The notes under the pieces: model-generated | Databases searched by the model: none | What the model was told of the DNA's origin: nothing | Seen by the model: the letters and a program-made list of their open reading frames with translations, nothing else | Origin: Pseudonocardiaceae bacterium | GTDB lineage: Bacteria > Actinomycetota > Actinomycetes > Mycobacteriales > Pseudonocardiaceae | DNA length: 8,889 nucleotides | NCBI GenBank assembly: GCA_025937115.1 | Contig: JAICSB010000118.1 | Span: 1-8,889 of the forward strand | Direction: 5' to 3' | Part shown: positions 1 through 4,802 of the stretch, one piece after another | Layout: each line of letters opens with the position of its first letter | Position numbering within the stretch: the stretch's first letter is position 1 | Translations under genes and position numbers: made by a program

Positions 1-124
1 ATTCTCTTCACGGATTACAGAAGACCGCTGAAGACCTTCTTGTCCTCGTTTCGAGCCGCAATCGGCCTGTATTTCTTCAAGGAGGCTTTCGCATAACCCT
101 CATAATGCACCGGCAACCCATGTA
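1..124. other. Low-GC flank beyond the CRISPR array, no recognised gene
   Basis: No gene can be supported here. Base composition is lower in GC than the rest of the window (60 G/C in bases 1-120). Two short frames are open. One is on the plus strand from the window edge to a TAA at 94-96. The other is on the minus strand, runs out of the last repeat and stops at 17-15. Neither has a start codon with a ribosome binding site in the window and I recognise neither peptide. A CATAAT hexamer lies at 101-106 on the plus strand, but there is no good -35 partner. If the array is transcribed on the minus strand, this is its distal (trailer) side. The stretch could be the edge of another gene or an old insertion that continues left of the window. 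Confidence 0.4.
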
Positions 125-307
125 GCCTCAATGGGGTCCGGCCGCAAGGGCCGGAATCAGCGGGCCACAACCCGGCCGGTTACGAACTCGTCGTCGTGCC
201 TCAATGGGGTCCGGCCGCAAGGGCCGGAATCAGTCGATCCCGCCGGGTGCGTCAGCCATCACAGATCACCCGCCTCAATGGGGTCCGGCCGCAAGGGCCG
301 GAATCAG
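125..307 (-). CRISPR. CRISPR array, 3 identical 36-bp repeats and 2 spacers
   Basis: Repeats lie at 125-160, 198-233 and 272-307 and are identical over all 36 bases. The bases flanking each repeat differ, which fixes the repeat length. Spacers lie at 161-197 (37 bp) and 234-271 (38 bp) and are unrelated to each other. Each repeat contains a perfect 7-bp inverted repeat, TCCGGCC and GGCCGGA around a 5-base loop (137-155 in the first copy), which would form the hairpin recognised by the Cas6-like part of Csb2. On the minus strand the repeat ends in CCCCATTGAGGC. Its last eight bases, ATTGAGGC, resemble the ATTGAAAC-type 3' end that becomes the crRNA 5' handle, and transcription would then follow the cas genes. 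On that reading the spacer at 234-271 is the newest. Strand is inferred; the array itself is certain. No repeat is degenerate, so no end is marked by decay. Confidence 0.97.
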
Positions 308-311
308 GGCT

Positions 312-325
312 CACGAAAAAACGTG
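312..325. repeat. Small inverted repeat at the leader-repeat junction
   Basis: The plus strand reads CACGAAAAAACGTG, a 4-bp perfect inverted repeat around six A residues, ending 4 bp from the first CRISPR repeat (307). The A-run is one of few homopolymer runs in this GC-rich window. It could help position Cas4-Cas1/Cas2 at the leader end or bend the DNA. It is too short to be called a terminator with any confidence. Confidence 0.35.
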
Positions 326-338
326 CCCCTGACGTGCG

Positions 339-344
339 AGTATA
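339..344 (-). promoter_or_regulatory. Candidate -10 box of the array promoter
   Basis: The minus strand reads TATACT here, five of six bases matching the TATAAT consensus. A start about 7 bases downstream would fall near 332, roughly 25 bases before the first repeat. No good -35 sits at 16-18 bp spacing. The nearest weak match, CTGCCA (365-370), is 20 bp away. Actinobacterial promoters often have poor -35 boxes, so the call is possible but unproven. Confidence 0.3.
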
Positions 345-482
345 GCGTCGCGCGCGAGCGGCGGTGGCAGTGCACCGCGATGTAGTGGAAGCGTGGCGCG
401 TGATAGTGGCGCGGACGGTGTCTGAACTGCGTGCGAGCGCTCCCCAGGGATCGACGCTGTACCAGACCGCTCGTAGAAATCG

Positions 483-770
483 TCACATGATCTGCGGACC
501 GCTAGTCGGTAGTCGCCGAGGACGACCCAGGGTGCGGACCGCAGCGGGCGCATGCAGCGGCCCGAGGTCGATCTGGATGACGCTGTCCTCATGTAGATTC
601 ATCACCTCGGTTACAGCAGACTCCAGTTCAGCAAGCTCGGCAACGGTGAGGTCGCACAGGAACACCGAATACTGCAGACGCTCACCATGGTCCTCCATCA
701 GGGTGCAGATCCGCCGCAACCGCTTGGGGTCGGCGATGTCATAAGCCATCAGATACCGGCGGCGGGCCAC
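483..770 (-). CDS. cas2: Cas2, CRISPR adaptation protein
   Basis: This 95-residue protein has the usual Cas2 length and ferredoxin-like pattern. The first strand, YLMAYDI (6-12), ends in the conserved Asp11 and is followed by DPKRLRR (14-20). RLQYSVFLCDL (31-41) and DSVIQIDLGP (62-71) are typical of Cas2 in the family. Cas2 dimers bridge two Cas1 dimers to form the spacer-integration complex. Their own nuclease activity is generally dispensable for this, and here the partner is the Cas4-Cas1 fusion. The start is GTG, only 4 bp after the cas4-cas1 stop. An AGGTGA overlapping that stop codon would serve as the ribosome binding site, so the two adaptation genes look translationally coupled. It is the last gene of the operon before the leader and array. 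The C-terminal tail (about 79-95) is ordinary for the family. Confidence 0.97.
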   Translation of the reverse strand: MARRRYLMAYDIADPKRLRRICTLMEDHGERLQYSVFLCDLTVAELAELESAVTEVMNLHEDSVIQIDLGPLHAPAAVRTLGRPRRLPTSGPQIM

Positions 771-774
771 TGCG

Positions 775-2415
775 TCACCTCGTGACCATGGCGATGTATT
801 CCGGCACCTCGCCGATCAGCACTGCGGCCAACAGACGAGCCTGCACGTCGAGCACGCGCCGGTAGCTGATCCGGTATTTGAAGATCGGATGGGTAATCTC
901 GGTGTCCAGCCGCCGCTCATAAGCCCTCAGCACGGTCCGGCGCCCATCGGCGGTCAACGACACCGCGCCCGCACGCCGGATGAAGTCCGACGGCGTGATC
1001 TCCCCATTGTTGAGCAGGCCGATCACCACTGAGTCGGCGATCAGCGGCCGGAACTCCTCGGCGAGGTCCAGCGCGAAAGACGGCCGGCCGTAGCGGGAGC
1101 GGTGATAGACGCCGAGGTAAGGATCGAACCCGACGCCGAGCGTGACCGCAACCAGGTCCTTGGTGAGCATCGAGTAGCAGAACGACAGCAGCGCATTGAG
1201 CGGATCCGGCGGCGGCCGGCGGTTGCGGCCCAACTGCGAGAACTCCGCACCGAATGGCTCGGCCGCACCCACCAGCACCGACGGCAACGCCCCGAAGTAC
1301 ATCCGCGCCGCGGTACCCTCGATGCCCAGTAGACTCGAAAACGAATCCGCCTCGCGGGCCTGATCGACGAGCCGCTTGAGCGCGGCCACCGTGGACGACA
1401 CCTCGCCGCGAGAATTTCGACGCAGCAGCGTCCGGCAGTTCATGATCTTCCCAAAAATCATTCGCTGGGCGAGGCCCGCGCCGCCTTGCGCATGCGCAGC
1501 GGTCTGCTGCCGTCGTAGTTCGACGTACTTGGACGGCTGGCCCAGCGCGAATCCCTGCAACCACCCGCCGGTGCTCAGCCACAGCACCGGAATCCCCCGA
1601 GCGAAGCACTCCCCCAGCGCCTGGGTACTGATCTGCACCCGCCCGAACACCGCGAGCTGTGACACATCCAGCAGCCGCCACGAAGCCAGCTTCTCCTTCT
1701 TCAGGGTGACCTCGAGACGCCCACTGCGGACACCGACGAAGGAACCCGGCTCGGTGACATAGACAGGTCGCTGATCGGGGTCACGCGGAACCAACCGGCG
1801 GGGCGGCTGTTCACGGCGAGCCAGCAGCGCGTTGGTCTCGTCCGGCAGGCACAACCCGACCAGCGAGCAGCGCGGACATTTCGGGCTATCCACCAGTGGC
1901 AGGGGCGGGGTGGCCCGATCGGCTACTCCCCGCGCGTCGGCGACCAGGTCGGCTGCCCAGCTCAACCGTTCCGGCGTCAGCTCCACCCGCACCCGCTGGC
2001 GGGTCTCGGCGTACCACAGTTCAGCGTGATCGCACTGGTAACCCTGCTCGCGCAGCAGCAGCGCCTGCAGGCACACCTGCACCTCGTCGCTGGGCCAGGG
2101 CGTCCCGTCTGGTTGCGGTGATCCCTTCTTGTAGTCCACCGGTACGACACGGCCGGCGTCGCCCTCGATCAGGTCAAGTTTGGCGATCACCCCGAGCCGC
2201 GCAGAACTCACCGTGACCGACCGGGCCCGCCGTAGCTCACCGTCCTCGGGCAGAGGGGCCGCACCCGACTCGACGTCGACCTTGCGGTGTACCTGCTGGC
2301 CCAGGCGCGTGTCGTCATTGTCGGCGAACCGGGCTTCGACCCACTCCAGGTAGAACAGCCGAGGGCAGTACACGAACTCGTTGACCATCCGGGCCGGCAG
2401 CAGGTCGGAGTCCAT
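775..2415 (-). CDS. cas4-cas1: Cas4-Cas1 fusion, spacer-acquisition nuclease/integrase
   Basis: The 546-residue protein joins two adaptation enzymes. Residues 1-195 are Cas4, a RecB-like nuclease with an iron-sulfur cluster. The four cluster cysteines are present (C17 in VYCPRLFYLEW, then C180, C183 and C189), as are nuclease residues H43, D81 and D94-x-K96, with a glutamine motif around Q113-Q117. Residues about 215-546 are Cas1, with the metal-binding triad E366 (GIEGTAARMYF), H438 (GVYHRSRYGRPSF) and E453 (DLAEEFRP). The proline/arginine-rich stretch 200-213 is the probable linker. Cas4 trims prespacers and checks the PAM, and Cas1 with Cas2 inserts them at the leader-repeat junction. The fusion is common in I-G systems and ties PAM selection to integration. 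The ATG start lies 3 bp after the csb2 stop, with GGAG nine bases upstream, and gives the expected Cas4 N terminus. No residue is missing, so both halves should be active. Confidence 0.96.
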   Translation of the reverse strand: MDSDLLPARMVNEFVYCPRLFYLEWVEARFADNDDTRLGQQVHRKVDVESGAAPLPEDGELRRARSVTVSSARLGVIAKLDLIEGDAGRVVPVDYKKGSPQPDGTPWPSDEVQVCLQALLLREQGYQCDHAELWYAETRQRVRVELTPERLSWAADLVADARGVADRATPPLPLVDSPKCPRCSLVGLCLPDETNALLARREQPPRRLVPRDPDQRPVYVTEPGSFVGVRSGRLEVTLKKEKLASWRLLDVSQLAVFGRVQISTQALGECFARGIPVLWLSTGGWLQGFALGQPSKYVELRRQQTAAHAQGGAGLAQRMIFGKIMNCRTLLRRNSRGEVSSTVAALKRLVDQAREADSFSSLLGIEGTAARMYFGALPSVLVGAAEPFGAEFSQLGRNRRPPPDPLNALLSFCYSMLTKDLVAVTLGVGFDPYLGVYHRSRYGRPSFALDLAEEFRPLIADSVVIGLLNNGEITPSDFIRRAGAVSLTADGRRTVLRAYERRLDTEITHPIFKYRISYRRVLDVQARLLAAVLIGEVPEYIAMVTR

Positions 2416-2418
2416 GGC

Positions 2419-3840
2419 TCAGCGCTCCGGTACCAGGAGGCCGAGCCCAAAGTGGCTGAGGTGCCCCAGCGCGAGCGGGCCGCACGTCGGCTCGACGAGC
2501 TCGATTCGCAGGAACGCCGACCTGCGGGTGGCTTGGCCCTGACGGGGGTCGCGGCGCATCCGGGCCGATGGGCGGTAGCGCCGCCACGGCTGCCACTCCT
2601 CGTCCAGTGAGGTCAGCGCACGCAGGGTCGGGAGCTTGCGGTTGCGCAGCTCGTCGGCGACTTCGGTACGGAGGTAGTCAAGCTGACCAGCGTGGCGCTT
2701 GGGGTAGCGCGACGGCGTGAACGGCGTCACCGACCGCCAAGTGCTGGCCGGACGCTCTGCCACCAGCTCGGGCGCGGCCTGGGCGGCAGTGCCGATCCCG
2801 GCGACTCGAATGATGAGCCGCCAGTCCGGGTTGGCCGGCGTGTAGAGCCGATCGACGTTGGTCAGTGCCTTCAGCTCGTCGTCAGGCAGCCCATTGGGCA
2901 CCCAGACCACCAGGCCGCTGACCCGTCGGTCCTCCGTGATCAGCGGCAAGTAATGCGCATGACCATGCCCTTCCAGGGGCTTGTCGTCTGCGGTCCGGCC
3001 ACCGAGCTGGGTACGGGCGCGTTCCGGCCGCAGCCCGCCGAGTTTGTTGAGCGCACCCTGGCGGAGCAGGTCGGTGTAGATGAGCGAATCGGTCTGCGGT
3101 GGCAGCCCGGCCTGCAGCACACTAAACCGCACCGCGGTCGGCAGCTCACCGCGCCGACGTGGCTGCGGGCGAAGCCGAGGTGCCTGGCGGTGGCGCTGAT
3201 AGGCGAGCAGGTGCGTTCCGGCGGGGAACAGCAGACCACCCTTGCGGACGTCGACGGGCCGGGCGAGCAACGCATCGAGTTGCAACGGCAGATCCGGGGC
3301 GAGCACCGATGTCACCGCAGCGTCGTCAGCCACCGACTCGGCCACATCCAACGGCCGCCAGGTGTCGTGTGGGCCCGGTTCCCAATCAGTGGCCAGGAGA
3401 GCCGAGCACAGGCTGTCGGCCCGGCCGAAGTACGGGATCGAGCCGGCCAACCGCTCCAGCGCGGCCCGCTGTACCGTGGCCAGCTCGAAGGACCACTGCA
3501 CTCCGAGCTCGGCGTCCCGCTCAAATACGGCGAATGCGTCCAGCGTCCGATCTGTGCTGGCGGCGCCGCTGCGATGCACCATATCCGGGTAGTAGTGCCT
3601 GGTATGCGAGATCCCGTGCCGGGGGACGTGGAACGTCGGCGGCTCGGCCAGCCTTGCCAGGAGCGCGTGCACCGTGTCGTCATCCAGCTCCGGCGCCCGG
3701 GTGCGCCACACTGCGTACAGCGCCCGCAGCAGCCGCCAGGGCGACGGCGGCAGCTCCACCGCTCCCTCGTTGACGTGCCGGCCCCACGGGGTGGCGTGAT
3801 ATCGCCCCCAAGGAAACCGCAGCACCAGCGTCGTGGGCAT
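2419..3840 (-). CDS. csb2: Csb2, Cas5-Cas6 fusion of type I-G (GSU0054 family)
   Basis: Csb2 is the I-G protein that combines a Cas5-like RAMP with a Cas6-like crRNA endonuclease. It should cut the pre-crRNA at the repeat hairpin and remain at one end of the crRNA in the surveillance complex. The N terminus (LRFPWGRYHATPWGRHVNEG at 7-26, then PPSPWRLLRAL at 31-41) is characteristic. Residues 291-300 hold the His-rich GHGHAHYLPL motif (H292, H294, H296), which may include catalytic histidines. TPFTPSRYPKR lies at 372-382. The C-terminal glycine-rich RAMP loop, GPLALGHLSHFGLGL, is at 454-468. A basic segment (about 216-230) may touch RNA. The start chosen is ATG at 3840, giving 473 residues. 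It has AAGAAGG seven bases upstream and begins close to the conserved LRFPWGRYHATPWG block. An in-frame GTG at 3864 would add eight unconserved residues inside csb1. It lies 2 bp after csb1 and 3 bp before cas4-cas1. Confidence 0.95.
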   Translation of the reverse strand: MPTTLVLRFPWGRYHATPWGRHVNEGAVELPPSPWRLLRALYAVWRTRAPELDDDTVHALLARLAEPPTFHVPRHGISHTRHYYPDMVHRSGAASTDRTLDAFAVFERDAELGVQWSFELATVQRAALERLAGSIPYFGRADSLCSALLATDWEPGPHDTWRPLDVAESVADDAAVTSVLAPDLPLQLDALLARPVDVRKGGLLFPAGTHLLAYQRHRQAPRLRPQPRRRGELPTAVRFSVLQAGLPPQTDSLIYTDLLRQGALNKLGGLRPERARTQLGGRTADDKPLEGHGHAHYLPLITEDRRVSGLVVWVPNGLPDDELKALTNVDRLYTPANPDWRLIIRVAGIGTAAQAAPELVAERPASTWRSVTPFTPSRYPKRHAGQLDYLRTEVADELRNRKLPTLRALTSLDEEWQPWRRYRPSARMRRDPRQGQATRRSAFLRIELVEPTCGPLALGHLSHFGLGLLVPER

Positions 3841-3842
3841 CG

Positions 3843-4802
3843 TCAGGCCTTCTTCCCCGACCACTCGACGGTCAGTGGCGCGCCGTCGCCGAAGACCTCC
3901 CGACTCTGAGGGACCAATTCGGCGAGCCGCAAGGTCAGCTCATCCACACCGGGCAGCGTCGAGTCGTGCCGGGAGGTCTCCTTGCCGACCATCTCCAGAT
4001 CGCATGCGGTGCGCAGCCGAAGCCCGCTGATAAGGAAGCGGCGGATCTCCCACAGTGCCAGGGTCTGCAGCAACTCAGTCACTGGCTGCGGGAGCCCGTA
4101 GGACCGCAACAGCTCAACATCGACGACGAACGATGCGACGATCGTCGTCGCGGTCCACTCCGTGCGGTGAAACGGCACCGAGCCGTACCCTTCGGCCGTG
4201 CCGCCGCCCTCCTCGCCGAGCTGGTGACGTACCCGGTCGGACTTGCGGCCACCGCTGACCGCCCGCTGGACGTTCCGTGCCTCGATCACAGCCGAGATCG
4301 CACGCTCGAACCTGGGCTGGCCAGGCCATTTGGCGTGGCTGAAGAACACCCCGTGTAGCAGGCAGAATGGATCCAGCTCGGCGACGGTGCGGGCCATGGC
4401 GCGCCTATTCAGGGGCGTGTCAGGTTTGAGACCCAGCCGGGCGCCGATCTCCTCGAACATCGACTTGCCGCCCAGCTTGGCGGTGTGCACAAAGGGCGAC
4501 GCAAGTCGATGCGCCTCCAACCGGCTGGACGTCAGAAACTCCCCGGTGCCGGCCCGCACGACCCGCACATACGGCAGACCAGCGACCTCGGCGACCGGCT
4601 CGTCGCGGGCGGCGTCCCAGGCCGTCGCTTCCAGCCGGTTCGCCATCGACTGCACCGACTCGACGAGCAACGCGGGAACCTTCTCACCGTTCTCGAAGCG
4701 GGTGAAGGTCGCCGCGCCGACGTCGGGGAAACCGGTCGGCTGGAAAGTGCTACCGAGCAGCGGAGCGAGTTCGATGTCGAAACTCAGACGGGGAACGGTC
4801 AC
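3843..4802 (-). CDS. csb1: Csb1, Cas7-like backbone subunit of type I-G (GSU0053 family)
   Basis: Csb1 is the Cas7-group RAMP that multimerises along the crRNA spacer to build the Cascade-like backbone. The 319-residue length fits the family. Recognisable blocks in order are LLVESVQSMANRLEA (45-59), FCLLHGVFFSHAKWPG (146-161), RFERAISAVIEARNV (164-178), GSVPFHRTEWTATTIVASF (207-225) and the RLRTACDLE strand (262-270). A glycine-rich segment at 195-207 probably forms a flexible loop. The start is GTG, overlapping the csx17 stop in GTGA, with a strong AGGAG eight bases upstream. This favours high or coupled translation, as expected for a subunit needed in several copies. No disruption is visible. 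No nuclease motif is expected, since Cas7 subunits of type I systems bind RNA without cutting it. Confidence 0.95.
   Translation of the reverse strand: MTVPRLSFDIELAPLLGSTFQPTGFPDVGAATFTRFENGEKVPALLVESVQSMANRLEATAWDAARDEPVAEVAGLPYVRVVRAGTGEFLTSSRLEAHRLASPFVHTAKLGGKSMFEEIGARLGLKPDTPLNRRAMARTVAELDPFCLLHGVFFSHAKWPGQPRFERAISAVIEARNVQRAVSGGRKSDRVRHQLGEEGGGTAEGYGSVPFHRTEWTATTIVASFVVDVELLRSYGLPQPVTELLQTLALWEIRRFLISGLRLRTACDLEMVGKETSRHDSTLPGVDELTLRLAELVPQSREVFGDGAPLTVEWSGKKA
3848..3854 (-). promoter_or_regulatory. Ribosome binding site that sets the csb2 start
   Basis: The minus strand reads AAGAAGG, seven bases before the ATG at 3840 and within the last codons of csb1. The spacing is right for this ATG and impossible for the GTG at 3864, which lies upstream of it. 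This decides the start in favour of 3840. Confidence 0.7.

Larger units (their letters stand above)
308..482 (-). promoter_or_regulatory. Probable CRISPR leader between cas2 and the array
   Basis: This gene-free interval of about 175 bp lies between the cas2 stop and the first repeat on the cas side, the usual place for a leader that carries the pre-crRNA promoter and the integration signals. It is GC-rich, which is unusual for a leader but normal for this genome. It contains a TATACT hexamer, a small inverted repeat next to the array, and short direct repeats: GTGGCGCG at 393-400 and 406-413, and ACGTGC at 321-326 and 332-337. No convincing terminator hairpin with a T-run follows cas2, so cas transcription may run into the array. 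The leader role rests on position and on the inferred array strand. Confidence 0.6.

Noticed and set aside
312..325. Intrinsic terminator after cas2
   Set aside because: The stem is only 4 bp with the A/T-run in the loop rather than after the stem, so it does not fit a terminator.
131..385. 84-residue plus-strand open frame with internally repeated peptide
   Set aside because: The repeated peptide comes from translating the CRISPR repeats; it is not a gene.
1..482. tracrRNA or anti-repeat outside the array
   Set aside because: No partial repeat copy is seen outside the three array repeats, and a type I system processed by a Cas6-like enzyme does not need one.
304..486. 60-residue minus-strand frame between cas2 and the array
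   Set aside because: It has no recognisable content, overlaps the probable leader and the first repeat, and looks like a chance frame in GC-rich DNA.
917..1681. 254-residue minus-strand open frame overlapping the Cas1 half of cas4-cas1
   Set aside because: It is a +1/-1 frame shadow of the Cas1 coding region. The main frame carries all catalytic motifs without interruption, so no frameshift is implied.
2371..2390. Possible self-targeting by the spacer at 161-197
   Set aside because: Only about ten bases (ACGAACTCGT) match inside cas4-cas1, which is expected by chance and far below a protospacer match.
2692..3909. 405-residue plus-strand open frame opposite csb2
   Set aside because: Antisense shadow caused by GC-rich codon use of csb2. 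It has no family motif, no ribosome binding site of note, and is rich in arginine, glycine and proline.
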